From Larkinella arboricola (lineage in GTDB: Bacteria > Bacteroidota > Bacteroidia > Cytophagales > Spirosomataceae): a DNA stretch of 64,000 bases. Below, in pieces: positions 8,884 to 19,287 of the stretch; the first letter of the stretch is position 1; every line of letters begins with the position of its first letter. The notes under the pieces are model-generated. The model searched no databases, was not told the origin of the DNA, and was given only the letters and a program-made list of their open reading frames with translations. The translations under genes were made by a program, and so were the position numbers. The stretch lies in contig NZ_QLMC01000003.1 of the NCBI RefSeq assembly GCF_003259745.1, positions 682,001 to 746,000 on the forward strand, in the 5' to 3' direction.

Positions 8884-9236
8884 CGACGGAGTTCGTATTT
8901 GGTACCGTCAATAAAGATCCGCTCGGCCCGCATTTCATCTTTGACTTTCTTGTGTGGATACCCTACCACCCGCACTGAACCGCCTTTTTTGAGCATCTCC
9001 GCACTAACACCCCGCTCCTGCATCCGGCTCGTCGGAGCCAGCACCACCAGCCAGGTTTTATCTTTGTCTTTCACCCTGGCCGTTGCGTGCGGGTTTTCAT
9101 ACTTGGCGTCCTCAATGGTACCGGTATAATCCAGCGGTTTTGTCTGGTCATAATCCACCCAGCCGTGGTGCAGGGGCGCAAAAGCCGTTCCCAGAAAAAG
9201 AAACAGCGCAAATAGTGAAGTTTTTAATAAAGCCAT
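8880..9236 (-). CDS. Secreted DUF6152-family protein
   Basis: A 118-residue protein starting at the ATG whose first residues are MALLKTSLFALFLFLGTAFA, a clean signal peptide; the longer ORF upstream of this ATG would run into the repeat region and is not preferred. The mature part contains 'LHHGWVDYDQTKPLDYTGTIEDAKYENPHATARV' features (HHGW and ENPHA typical of DUF6152) and a small beta-barrel-like C-terminus. It overlaps the following DUF6644 gene by 4 bp and lies downstream of a periplasmic molybdenum hydroxylase, separated by a heptad-repeat hairpin. Known co-occurrence suggests a shared periplasmic redox role, unproven. Confidence 0.7.
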   Translation of the reverse strand: MALLKTSLFALFLFLGTAFAPLHHGWVDYDQTKPLDYTGTIEDAKYENPHATARVKDKDKTWLVVLAPTSRMQERGVSAEMLKKGGSVRVVGYPHKKVKDEMRAERIFIDGTKYELRR

Positions 9237-9250
9237 GATTTTGGGGTTTA

Positions 9251-9373
9251 GAGAGTTAAGAATAAAGGGAGACAAGAGACGTTAGACAAAAGATATAAGA
9301 CATTAGAAGTTAGACAGGGGACGGAAAGACAGGAAACAGCAGTTTATCCTCCCTTGTCTATTCTCTCCGGTCT
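9251..9373. repeat. Heptanucleotide repeat array with inverted right arm (copy 1)
   Basis: From 9269 to 9324 the + strand reads as eight consecutive 7-mers of the form nAGACnn (GAGACAA, GAGACGT, TAGACAA, AAGATAT, AAGACAT, TAGAAGT, TAGACAG, GGGACGG). Two degenerate units (GAGAGTT, AAGAATA) lie at 9251-9264. The complementary pattern TTGTCTA, TTCTCTC, CGGTCTA runs at 9354-9373 and pairs imperfectly with the left arm (TAGACAGGGGA at 9311-9321 against 9350-9360), giving a long hairpin. The right arm extends into the last codons of the molybdenum hydroxylase gene. A second copy with the same 7-nt period lies at 19.3 kb. Confidence 0.7.
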
Positions 9374-11565
9374 AATCGCACGGGCAGGTGCCGAATCCGT
9401 TGACCGCAGGCCCGATAAATGGCGTTGACCAGTGCCGCAGCCGTTGGTCCCTGGGCCGCTTCACCCGCGCCCAATGGTTTTTCGTCTGGGCGGTTGATGA
9501 CGACCACCTCGGTTTCCGGCACATCACTAAACCGAAAAATCGGGTACGACGACCAATCCCGGCTGCTGACGTGCTGTTTATCAAACTGAACTTCTTCTTT
9601 CAGCGTCCAACTCGCGGCCTGAATCATACCGCCTTCCGTCTGGTTCTTCACACCGTCGAGGTTAATCACCTCGCCCGCATCAATCACCGACCACATTTTC
9701 AGCACCTGTACCTTACTGGTTTTCGGATCAGCCAGCACCCGCGCGGCTACGGCGCAGTAGGTGGCCACATTTTTATACCGGGAAAACGCGTAACCGATTC
9801 CCTCGCCGGGTTTCCCTTTTTCGGACCGGGTCAGTTCCTGCAACTTTTTAACGACCGCAATCGCCCGCTCATCCTCCAGATGCCTGAGCCGGAATTCGAG
9901 CGGATCTTTCCCGGCTTTTTCGGCCAGTTCGTCCATAAACGATTCGATGGCAAACACATTTCCGTAAGCACCCAGACTGCGCAGGGCCGACACCCGAAGC
10001 GGGCCTTCAAAAAAGTGTGCGTCTACCTTCAGGTTTGGAATGGCGTAATACGGCTCTGAATTGCGGTAACCGCCCCCACTGTATCCCGACGACGGTTGGG
10101 AAAACGGTTTTTCAATCGACCGGGCCGCCAGCAAATTGCCGGGTTCACCGCCCGGCCGGGTGCTGTGCGAGTCGGTCCAGACATCATACCGCCAATGGGT
10201 GATTTTTCCCGAAGCGTCCAGCCGGGCTTCGGCTTCCATCTGCATGGCGCTGCCGTACGGTTCCCAGCCGTGTTCGTCGTCGCGCGACCATTGCAGCCGC
10301 ACGGGTTTTCCGGGGTAGGCCATCGCCAGCAGAGCCGCATCAGCCGCCACGTCATCCGCTCCGTTATGACCGTAACAGCCCGAACCTGGAACGCCCACCA
10401 CGTGAACCGCTTCTGTGGGCAGGTTCAGCATTTTTTTTACGGCTTCCTGCAAGGGATAAACACCCTGGCTGTGGGTCCAGATATGCAATTTTCCGTCCTG
10501 ATACAAGGCTACGGCGCAGGACGGCCCAATCGAACCGTGCATATGATACGGTTTGAAATAACGGGCTTTCAGCGAGCTTCCCCCCGACGATTCCAGCGTT
10601 TTTACGTCGCCGGTTTCCTTGACCGTCCGGCTTTTAGATGGAAGTTTTTTAATGAATTCCGCCAGGTTCTGATTATCCGGTAACGGTTTGGTCGTTTCCC
10701 ATTTGGTTTGTTCCCGGGCCATCAGTTGCGCCTGCACGGCTTCGTATTCTTCGGTTGTGATGATGCCCACGAAATTACCGTTAATGACGGTTTTCAGAAT
10801 GCCCGGCACGGCTTTCTTTAAAGCCGCTTCGTCGAAAGAACGGAGCCTGGCGCCGTACGCCAGCGGACGTACCACCCGCGCGTGTACCATGCCCGGCAGG
10901 CGCAGGTCCTGCACATACACCGGTTCGGCCCGCACCATTTTTTCAATATCCGCCCGGGGAACGGCTTTCCCGACCCAACGGTATTCGGACTTCGGTTTTA
11001 GCGTCACCGGCAGCCGCACCTCGTCGGTCAGTTGCGTGCCGTTCAGCAGTTGCGCAAACGTAAGCTGGTCCTTTCCGCCCTCAATCTTTCCATCGGCCAG
11101 GCGGAGTTGCTCAACGGGCTTATTCCAGCGTTGGGCCGCCAGCGCCAGCAGTTTTTGCCGGGCGGCTGCGGCTGCGTAGCGCACCGACATTGCGCTGTTT
11201 TCGATGGAACCGCTCCCGGCGGTGTAGCCTTCGTGCGGGGTTCGACCGGTTTCGGCCAGATGCACCTCGACGTGATTGGAGTCCATATCCAGTTCCTCGG
11301 CGGCCACCTGCGCAATGGCGGTGCGAATGCCCTGCCCCAATTCGAGTTTACCGGTCAGAACCCGGACACGACCGTTTTCCAGCACTTCCAGCCAGGCGTT
11401 GATCTGCGGTTGTTGCCGCAAAGGCCCCGGCAGCGAATCCTGCAAGGGTGGTTGGGGCGCTGCCGACAACGGATGACAGGCAAACGAAAAGCCGATGGAG
11501 AGGCATCCGGCGGTTTTCAGGAAATCCCGTCGCGACAGAGCGGGGGTTGTCGTGGGCTCGTTCAT
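9358..11565 (-). CDS. Molybdenum hydroxylase large subunit (xanthine dehydrogenase family, IorB-like), Tat-exported
   Basis: A 735-residue protein beginning with a twin-arginine signal 'SRRDFLKTAG' (Arg12-Arg13), so it is folded with its cofactor in the cytoplasm and exported. The remainder has the molybdopterin-binding hydroxylase layout of the isoquinoline 1-oxidoreductase beta type: 'VLTGKLELGQGIRTAIAQVAAEELDM' near residue 75, 'VPGSGCYGHNGADDVAADAALLA', 'LRSLGAYGNVFAIESFMDELA', and near the C-terminus 'PLGAGEAAQGP' with the expected catalytic Glu (about residue 702). These enzymes hydroxylate N-heterocycles or oxidise aldehydes using water. The 2Fe-2S partner gene lies 18 bp upstream. The substrate is unknown. 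Confidence 0.92.
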   Translation of the reverse strand: MNEPTTTPALSRRDFLKTAGCLSIGFSFACHPLSAAPQPPLQDSLPGPLRQQPQINAWLEVLENGRVRVLTGKLELGQGIRTAIAQVAAEELDMDSNHVEVHLAETGRTPHEGYTAGSGSIENSAMSVRYAAAAARQKLLALAAQRWNKPVEQLRLADGKIEGGKDQLTFAQLLNGTQLTDEVRLPVTLKPKSEYRWVGKAVPRADIEKMVRAEPVYVQDLRLPGMVHARVVRPLAYGARLRSFDEAALKKAVPGILKTVINGNFVGIITTEEYEAVQAQLMAREQTKWETTKPLPDNQNLAEFIKKLPSKSRTVKETGDVKTLESSGGSSLKARYFKPYHMHGSIGPSCAVALYQDGKLHIWTHSQGVYPLQEAVKKMLNLPTEAVHVVGVPGSGCYGHNGADDVAADAALLAMAYPGKPVRLQWSRDDEHGWEPYGSAMQMEAEARLDASGKITHWRYDVWTDSHSTRPGGEPGNLLAARSIEKPFSQPSSGYSGGGYRNSEPYYAIPNLKVDAHFFEGPLRVSALRSLGAYGNVFAIESFMDELAEKAGKDPLEFRLRHLEDERAIAVVKKLQELTRSEKGKPGEGIGYAFSRYKNVATYCAVAARVLADPKTSKVQVLKMWSVIDAGEVINLDGVKNQTEGGMIQAASWTLKEEVQFDKQHVSSRDWSSYPIFRFSDVPETEVVVINRPDEKPLGAGEAAQGPTAAALVNAIYRACGQRIRHLPVRLDRRE

Positions 11566-11583
11566 GGCGGAAAGGATGCGGTT

Positions 11584-12057
11584 TTATGGATTGGATTCGT
11601 TAGCCGCCTGGCGGATCGCCCGGAGAATGCGCGACTGGGTACCACAGCGGCACAAAACCCGCTCCATTCCCTTGCGGATGGCGGTTTCGTCGGGATGCTT
11701 TTGTTCGGTCAGCAGTGACACGGCGGAGATCACCATCCCGTTCAGGCAATAGCCACACTGGGCGGCCTGCTGCTCGACAAACGCCCGCTGCACCGGATGT
11801 AGTTTGCCACCGGGCTGCGTCAGTCCTTCCAGCGTGACAATGGCTTTTCCGATACTGGTTTCAACGGGTAACAGGCAACTGGGAGTGGCTTTTCCGTCCA
11901 GCAAAACCATGCAGGCTCCGCACTGCTCCAGACCGCAACCGTATTTGGGGCCGTTTAGCTGGAGATTGTTCCGTAAAACGTAGAGCAACGGCGTGGCCGG
12001 ATCGACCTCAACGGTGTGCCGCTTCTGGTTTACTTCGATGGTGAGCCGGGCTTTCAT
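11584..12057 (-). CDS. (2Fe-2S)-binding small subunit of the molybdenum hydroxylase (IorA-like)
   Basis: A 157-residue protein starting at MKARLTIEVN; an upstream in-frame ATG would add 17 residues unlike the family. It has the two iron-sulfur domains of this class: a plant-ferredoxin-type cluster with Cys41, Cys46, Cys49 and Cys61 ('CGLEQCGACM'...'TPSC'), and a helical domain with Cys101-x2-Cys104 and Cys136-x-Cys138 ('QCGYCLNGM', 'LCRCG'). It passes electrons from the molybdenum site to an acceptor and is co-transcribed with the large subunit 18 bp downstream. It lacks its own export signal and probably leaves the cell with the Tat-tagged partner (known for this family arrangement, inferred here). 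Confidence 0.93.
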   Translation of the reverse strand: MKARLTIEVNQKRHTVEVDPATPLLYVLRNNLQLNGPKYGCGLEQCGACMVLLDGKATPSCLLPVETSIGKAIVTLEGLTQPGGKLHPVQRAFVEQQAAQCGYCLNGMVISAVSLLTEQKHPDETAIRKGMERVLCRCGTQSRILRAIRQAANESNP

Positions 12058-12133
12058 CCTCTTGCTTTTATTCGCTGGTAAGTAAACAAACAACCCGCTA
12101 AAAAGCAATTTGTTAACCGTGGATACGAACAGG

Positions 12134-12916
12134 CTACCCCTTTTCGGTCCGGGTTTGTTCCTGAACCAGAAATTCCTTCAAACAACCCCGGATGGCGACG
12201 ATCAGGTCATACTCGGTGGCTTCCAGCACAAACGCTTCCGGAAGCTTGCAGAACTTCAGAAAAGCCGTCAGACGCTCTTCTTTTAAATCCGTAATGCGCG
12301 AAATCCAGACGGGGTCCAGCCGCGTCAGGTAGCGTTGTTTATTACTTTCAGCCTGATGGAATTGTTGCAGTTTACGCTCGTTTTTGGCCTCTTTGCTGAA
12401 TTTGCCATACAGGGCAGAAACCGGGCCTTTCAGCGTCATTTTGGGAGCCAGGGTTTTGTAATCGTAGCCCATCCGCCCGGCATTTCCGAGCTGTACACCG
12501 GCCAGTTCCGGAGCCGTTTTAATCTCAATGACGGGTTTGTCGTTGTGGATATTCAGCTTTAAAAATTCTTCCTTAAAGCGGCTTTCCGTCCAGCCTTTGA
12601 TGACTACTTCGTTCAATTGTTTTATCTCCTGAACCATTTCTACCAGCAATTCGGATTCGTCGGCCGGAACGACGACGCGCTCGGTTTTGTAACCGACACA
12701 GGAAATCAGCAGTGTATCATTCGGAGAAGCTGTAAGCCGAAACTGCCCGGATTCGGTACTCATCACCGCCCGGCGAAGGGAAAGGTTCTGGACCGTGGCC
12801 AGCGCAACGGGTTTTCGGCTGACCTTATCGACCACCGAACCGCTCCGGACGTTTTGCGCCATACCGGTCAACGTCGTCAATAGGGCTAATAGCAAGAAGA
12901 GTGAGACTTTTTTCAT
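12134..12916 (-). CDS. Exported carboxypeptidase-like regulatory-domain protein
   Basis: A 260-residue protein with a signal peptide (MKKVSLFLLLALLTTLTGMAQ), then a single carboxypeptidase D regulatory-like beta-sandwich of the kind that precedes TonB receptors ('RSGSVVDKVSRKPVALATVQNLSLRRAVMS', 'NDTLLISCVGYKTERVVV', about residues 22-105). A helical, charged C-terminal region follows, with no barrel. Stand-alone proteins of this type are common in Bacteroidota envelopes and of unknown role. It lies 76 bp upstream of the 2Fe-2S subunit gene on the same strand and may share its transcript, but nothing ties it functionally to the hydroxylase. Confidence 0.75.
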   Translation of the reverse strand: MKKVSLFLLLALLTTLTGMAQNVRSGSVVDKVSRKPVALATVQNLSLRRAVMSTESGQFRLTASPNDTLLISCVGYKTERVVVPADESELLVEMVQEIKQLNEVVIKGWTESRFKEEFLKLNIHNDKPVIEIKTAPELAGVQLGNAGRMGYDYKTLAPKMTLKGPVSALYGKFSKEAKNERKLQQFHQAESNKQRYLTRLDPVWISRITDLKEERLTAFLKFCKLPEAFVLEATEYDLIVAIRGCLKEFLVQEQTRTEKG

Positions 12917-13020
12917 ACCACGGCAGTCCGGAAATAGCTACCTGCAAGCTAGCCTTTTTCAAACAGCTTACCCGGCTTTTAACATTTTTTAGGCTTTCCC
13001 GAACCGGTGGTTCACCCCCG

Positions 13021-13743
13021 TCAGTCCTGAATAAAGCTCCTGGCTTTCCGGATGTTGGCGTTAACCCGGTCGGTTTCGACCAGACCGTCGCGCAGTCGGA
13101 CAATCCGGTGGGCGTATTCGGCAATGTCTTCTTCGTGCGTTACCATGATGACCGTATTGCCTTTGCTATGAATCTGGTCGAACAGATCCATGATTTCGTA
13201 CGACGTCTTGGTGTCGAGGTTTCCGGTTGGTTCATCGGCCAGCAAAATACTGGGATCGTTGACCAGCGCCCGCGCCACAGCTACGCGTTGTCGCTGCCCA
13301 CCCGATAGCTCATTGGGCCGGTGGCTGGCCCGGTGGTCCAACCCAACGTTTTTCAGGGCCTGCATGGCTTTCTCGGTCCGATCGGCTTTGCTGTAGCCCG
13401 CATAAATCAGCGGCAGGGCGACGTTTTCCAGCGAAGTTTGCCGGGGCAGCAGGTTAAATGTCTGAAACACAAAACCAATTTCTTTATTGCGGACTTCCGC
13501 CAGCGCGTTTTCGCTCATGTTACTCACGTCCTGTCCGTTCAGAATATAGGAACCGGAAGTCGGCGTGTCCAGACACCCCACAATGTTCATCAAGGTGGAT
13601 TTGCCCGAACCCGATGGCCCCATGAAGGCTACGTATTCTCCTTTTTTGACGTTAATTGTCACCGATTTTAGCGCTTCGATGACTTCACTACCCATCACGT
13701 ATCGTTTGGAGATCTCGTGGGTTTCAATAATATTTTTGCTCAT
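13021..13743 (-). CDS. ABC transporter ATP-binding protein (MacB/LolD type)
   Basis: A 240-residue ATPase with Walker A 'GPSGSGKST' (residues 42-50), the signature '[15 protein letters not shown]' (146-160), Walker B 'ILLADEPTG' (166-174) and an H-loop 'VTHE'. The short length, the '[13 protein letters not shown]' segment after Walker A and '[14 protein letters not shown]' are typical of the LolD/MacB/FtsE-like group, which powers MacB-type permeases that work on lipoproteins, antimicrobial peptides or cell division rather than ordinary import. No permease gene is adjacent, so the partner must be encoded elsewhere. Confidence 0.9.
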   Translation of the reverse strand: MSKNIIETHEISKRYVMGSEVIEALKSVTINVKKGEYVAFMGPSGSGKSTLMNIVGCLDTPTSGSYILNGQDVSNMSENALAEVRNKEIGFVFQTFNLLPRQTSLENVALPLIYAGYSKADRTEKAMQALKNVGLDHRASHRPNELSGGQRQRVAVARALVNDPSILLADEPTGNLDTKTSYEIMDLFDQIHSKGNTVIMVTHEEDIAEYAHRIVRLRDGLVETDRVNANIRKARSFIQD

Positions 13744-13791
13744 AATCAGTTGAAAACGGCCTGCACGGTATTCTAGACAAGGTAAAGACGG

Positions 13792-14292
13792 TTAGGTAGT
13801 GGCGATTTTTCGTTTTCGCAGGAAATAATTCCGAACAAACAACCCCGTCAGAATCAGCATTTCGGCATTGGGCATTTCGGTTACCAGTTCAATGGTTCCT
13901 TCGTCGGTCAGAAACTTCCGCGTGCGGTCGTAATGAACAAGTTCGCGTTCGCTCCTCGTGTCGGGATCATCAGCGACCAGACTCCATTCGTGCATCATAA
14001 AGTTTTCCCGTCGCCAGGTATACTTTTCGCCGGTTTCCAACAGCACATTCGCGCCATTGAACACCCCGAAATCAATTCGGCCGATGATTTTGTCACCGGC
14101 GTTTTTGTGGTGAATGTTGACCGAATGCACCAGAAAACCCGTAACATCAAAGAAAATATGAACATGGTTCAGATAGGCATCAACATCCCGAACCAGCAGG
14201 TCGCGGTGCATCCCACCGACGACACGGTCACCGTCCATAATCACGACCTGACGACTGAACGCTTCTTTCACCCAATGCAGCTGCTTTTCCAT
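13792..14292 (-). CDS. Conserved-looking hypothetical protein, unknown function
   Basis: A 166-residue soluble protein with no signal peptide and no membrane segment. It is rich in beta-prone stretches ('HVHIFFDVTGFLVHSVNIHHKN', 'IGRIDFGVFNGANVLLETGEKYTWRRENFMMHEW') with several His and Asp residues. The C-terminus turns hydrophobic and then basic ('MLILTGLFVRNYFLRKRKI'). The repeated short beta segments and the central 'YTWRRENFMMHEWSLV' resemble scramblase/Tubby-like folds only loosely, so I give no family. It lies 48 bp upstream of the ABC ATPase gene and 39 bp downstream of the large TPR membrane protein, all on the same strand. Confidence 0.7.
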   Translation of the reverse strand: MEKQLHWVKEAFSRQVVIMDGDRVVGGMHRDLLVRDVDAYLNHVHIFFDVTGFLVHSVNIHHKNAGDKIIGRIDFGVFNGANVLLETGEKYTWRRENFMMHEWSLVADDPDTRSERELVHYDRTRKFLTDEGTIELVTEMPNAEMLILTGLFVRNYFLRKRKIATT

Positions 14293-14331
14293 AAAAGCCA
14301 GGAATTTAAAACAACTGTTAAACTTACTAAA

Positions 14332-17300
14332 TTATTGGAATGACTCCCGTTGTTTTTCAATCAACGCACGTTTGGCCTGATAGCTTGTCAGAAACGCCTG
14401 ATAATCGGCGGGCGAGGTGGCCGCCCGAAGCCGGGCCAGGCTTTCTTCGGCATAGTCGGTCAACCCCTGATCCAGACACAGCAAGGTATAGAGTTTCAGC
14501 AAATCCGGGTTTTGCTCGTTCAGCGGCAAAGCCTCCAGCACCAGATTATACGCCTTTTCCGTCTTGCCGTTCTGCCGTTCAAACGAAGCCGCAGCCGCCA
14601 CAATTTCGGCATTGAAGGGCGCCCGCCGAAGCGCCTTTTCATAAGCCTGCCGGGCCTGGGCGACCTGTCGCCGGCCCTGATAAGCCTGCGCAAGAATGAA
14701 ATCCTTCTCCGCCTGAAACGCGGGTATAACGGTCTGGCGGCCATCAGAAATGGTCTGATCAAACTGCCCCTGAGCGTTGCGCAGCCGCAGGTAAGCAACC
14801 GTCATGGCTGCTCCGGCGTATCCGTTCAGTTTGGCCTCCTGCGGGATCTGCTCATACCAGCTTTGGGCCAGAGGCTGCTGGTTGGCGGCTAAATACCGTT
14901 TTGCCAATGCCGATGCTACAATGGTTTTCAGGTTATCGTCGCGCAGGGACGCATACAGGGCCCGTTGTTGCCCGGTCTGATCGAGCAGGGGGTCATACAG
15001 CAGGGCAAAGGCTTTTTCGAGATCCGTAGCGGGTTGTTTTTTGCCGTACAGGACCTCCGCCAGCGTCCGCACGGCGGGGTCGGTGCGCCCGGCATTTTCC
15101 CAGAGCGACTGGGCTATGAACGAATCCCCGGTCTTGGTGATCGCCAGCGCCTGGTAATACATTGAAAGTGTGTCGGTATTCTGAGCCAGAATGTCGGCGG
15201 CTTTCCGGTTCAGGCCCTGCTCCAGCATCCAGAGTCCCGTTACCGAGTTGTAAAACTCACCGGTCCGCTGGTTATCGTTAGCGAGCTGATCGGTTAGTTC
15301 AAAAGCCGTGCGTTTGTTAGCGGTATAATAATTGGCAACGGCCCGAGCAAACAACAGATCATCCGTAAAATCCTGATTAGCCGGGTTCTCTCCCATCCGA
15401 TGCAGTACTTTCAGCAAGGTGGTATCCGTGGTCCGATTACCGACGGCGTAGTTATACAACCGGGCAAACCGCCCCACGCTCAACCCGGCATCCGTCAGGG
15501 GTTCGTCGAGCCAATCGGGGCGTTGAATCGTCACACTGTCGGCATTGGACCGGAAAAAAGCCAGCGCCGACCGGTTTGCTTCGTAGGACTCATACGAGCG
15601 CGCTTCGGAAGCATTGGCCAGCGAATCGAGCGAAACCAGTCGTGGATTTCGTGCCCAGAAAGCCAGCAGATTGGTCTGCGGCACCTCCTCGCGGGCGGTG
15701 TTACCGGATGCTGCGGCCAGGTAATAATACGCCGAGTCGGCTACGCTGGTCCGGGCGTAGAGATACCCCAGATTGTTCTGCAACTCACCGTTTTGCGGAA
15801 AAGCCCGGATGCCCCGCTGCAACATCTTGACGGCTTCAAAAAACAGATTATCATCGAGCAAAACCGATGTCAGCCCGGCATACGCCTGCGGGGAGGGTTG
15901 TTTCAGCAACGCCCGCTGAAAATAATAAGCCGCTGTCACCTTGTCGCCCTGCTTCAGGGCCAGCGACGCCATGGCGTAATTGGATTTGTGGTTCTGAAAT
16001 TCGGCGTTCAGGGCCAGCCCGTAATATTGTTCGGCAATCCGAACCTCGCCTGTTTCCGTATGAAAATCGCCCACGGTATTGAAATAACCGGCCATGGCCT
16101 GATTCAGCGGGAAGAAATTCTCCACCCCCATGATAACCACGGTCAGGATGGCCGCTACCAGCCGGATTTGCCACAACGAAAACCGCGTCGGTTTGTACAG
16201 CACCCTGTAGACCGGCAGGGCCTGGCGGTAGAGCGGCATAAAGTTGAAAATGACATAGGCCACAAACACTGCCCCGGTTGCCAGGTGGGTGTAAACAATA
16301 ACGTCTTCCAGTGCTTCGACCAGCGGATCATTGGCGGAAGCAAACGCATACGTGATGGTCAGGGTGGTGATAAGCGCCATACCCAGATACAGAAACGCCC
16401 CGCCGTCGTGAAACGACATGAAGTTTTCGCTCTGCCGGAGTTGTTGCCGGAAGCCCCAGAGCCCCAGCACCAGCGAGATCAGAAACAGGATAAACGGACT
16501 GACCACCACCGGATTCCAGTCGATGACCTTTGTATTGCTCAGCCAGATCAGTAGCAGGTTGGCCAGATACAACAGACTGATAAACAAAAAATTACTCAAA
16601 CCCAGCGGGCGGCCCGACCCATCGCTGCGGTTAGTCCGGGCTACGGAGGTAACGTACACCAAAGCCGCAATAATTTCCGCCGAAATCCAGAAGATAAAAG
16701 CCAGCGACAACACCAGCAAACCCGGCAGGGCGTACCCCATAAACGCCAGCGCCGGCACTGGTTGTCCCGCCAGTCGATCAACAGCCAGCCAGCCCAGTCC
16801 GGCCAGCCCCGCAAAAACCAGCAACCGAACAGGTAAGGAAATCTCGATGCGAAAGGCATGAAAATAATAGCTGACCAGGCCCAGCACCAGCACGACCGCC
16901 ATAAAGGGTAATCGGCCGCCCAGAGCCGTTGTCAAAAAGCCGGGTAGTTGCAGCACCTCCAGCCGGAAGGTTGCCACCAGAACAATCAGGGCGCCCATCG
17001 ACACCAGATAATACCAGCGCGGCAGCCGGGAAATGGCCGCCAGCACCAACACCAGCCCCGTGCAGACACCCAGCGTTGTCAGCCGGGCCGCCAGTCCGTT
17101 GGCCTGCATGGCCGAAGCCACAAACTGTTCTGTGACAATATAGGTTTTGCCCGTAATGGCATAATCAAACAAACCATCCGTAAAGGCACCGATGGTAGCG
17201 GGCAGCTCGATGAGTTCGCTCAGAACATCCCAGCGTACGACGTTCTGCAAGCCCTGCATCCAGGCCCAGACCATGCCAATGATGGCCGTGCAGAACAAAA

Positions 17301-17361
17301 CCAATCCCGTTAGATAGGCCGTTCGATGGCCTGTATTCCAATTTTTCCAGAAAAAGAGCAT
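14332..17361 (-). CDS. Large polytopic membrane protein with C-terminal TPR repeats
   Basis: About 1009 residues, starting at the ATG of MLFFWKNWNTG; a TTG five codons earlier is less likely. The first 420 residues form roughly twelve transmembrane helices. The remaining 590 residues are tetratricopeptide-like helices ('EVRIAEQYYGLALNAEFQNHK', 'KVTAAYYFQRALLKQPSPQAYAGLTSVL', 'PQNGELQNNLGYLYARTSVADSAYYYLAAA', 'AYEKALRRAPFNAEIVAAAASFERQNGKTEKAYNLVLEAL'). TPR arrays mediate protein-protein contacts. The topology suggests that a membrane-anchored scaffold faces the periplasm, but no enzyme motif is visible and I do not recognise a named family. Confidence 0.8.
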   Translation of the reverse strand: MLFFWKNWNTGHRTAYLTGLVLFCTAIIGMVWAWMQGLQNVVRWDVLSELIELPATIGAFTDGLFDYAITGKTYIVTEQFVASAMQANGLAARLTTLGVCTGLVLVLAAISRLPRWYYLVSMGALIVLVATFRLEVLQLPGFLTTALGGRLPFMAVVLVLGLVSYYFHAFRIEISLPVRLLVFAGLAGLGWLAVDRLAGQPVPALAFMGYALPGLLVLSLAFIFWISAEIIAALVYVTSVARTNRSDGSGRPLGLSNFLFISLLYLANLLLIWLSNTKVIDWNPVVVSPFILFLISLVLGLWGFRQQLRQSENFMSFHDGGAFLYLGMALITTLTITYAFASANDPLVEALEDVIVYTHLATGAVFVAYVIFNFMPLYRQALPVYRVLYKPTRFSLWQIRLVAAILTVVIMGVENFFPLNQAMAGYFNTVGDFHTETGEVRIAEQYYGLALNAEFQNHKSNYAMASLALKQGDKVTAAYYFQRALLKQPSPQAYAGLTSVLLDDNLFFEAVKMLQRGIRAFPQNGELQNNLGYLYARTSVADSAYYYLAAASGNTAREEVPQTNLLAFWARNPRLVSLDSLANASEARSYESYEANRSALAFFRSNADSVTIQRPDWLDEPLTDAGLSVGRFARLYNYAVGNRTTDTTLLKVLHRMGENPANQDFTDDLLFARAVANYYTANKRTAFELTDQLANDNQRTGEFYNSVTGLWMLEQGLNRKAADILAQNTDTLSMYYQALAITKTGDSFIAQSLWENAGRTDPAVRTLAEVLYGKKQPATDLEKAFALLYDPLLDQTGQQRALYASLRDDNLKTIVASALAKRYLAANQQPLAQSWYEQIPQEAKLNGYAGAAMTVAYLRLRNAQGQFDQTISDGRQTVIPAFQAEKDFILAQAYQGRRQVAQARQAYEKALRRAPFNAEIVAAAASFERQNGKTEKAYNLVLEALPLNEQNPDLLKLYTLLCLDQGLTDYAEESLARLRAATSPADYQAFLTSYQAKRALIEKQRESFQ

Positions 17362-17681
17362 AGAATTAAATACCAACCGGCCAAGTTAAAAAGCTTGCGG
17401 TTAAACTACTCATAGCAACGCTGCGACAGATTAGTTAGTGCCTCGTGTTCAAACCGATTCAATAAAACCGTTTATTTTATAAAAAGCCTGATTTTATTAC
17501 CAGAAAGAGCCTGATTATCTTATCTATTGACTCCTCCTCTTTTTTGCGAACCGGTTAATAAGATTGACTTTAGGCAAATTCTTTGTTTTGTGCAAACGGC
17601 AAAAGTGAGCCTGAAAGCTGCAAACTAACTGTAACAAAAACAATTTGGGCTTTTAAAACTTAAAACTAGATTAAAATGGAA
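17362..17681. other. Intergenic region upstream of the atpD promoter
   Basis: About 320 AT-rich bases between the divergent large membrane/TPR gene and the atpD promoter. I see no ORF, no strong hairpin and no repeat in it. It presumably contains the promoter of the membrane/TPR gene on the minus strand, but no clear -7 element stood out. Confidence 0.5.
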
Positions 17682-17713
17682 CTTGGGTTTCAGCAAATTA
17701 TCAACTAATTTTG
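17682..17713 (+). promoter_or_regulatory. Promoter of atpD-atpC
   Basis: -33 CTTG (17682-17685) and -7 TAATTTTG (17706-17713, matching TAnnTTTG) are exactly 20 bp apart, giving a 5' leader of about 40-45 nt before the atpD start at 17763. This is the best-placed promoter in the 386-bp gap. Confidence 0.7.
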
Positions 17714-17744
17714 CAGGCGCATTTAACACGCTTTTCCTATTTAA

Positions 17745-19286
<1,542 letters not shown>

Positions 19287-19287
19287 A

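Noticed and set aside
15400-16554. 384-codon ORF antisense to the large membrane/TPR gene
   Set aside because: Low-complexity, Gln/Arg/His-rich translation typical of the reverse frame of a G+C-rich gene; no domain seen.
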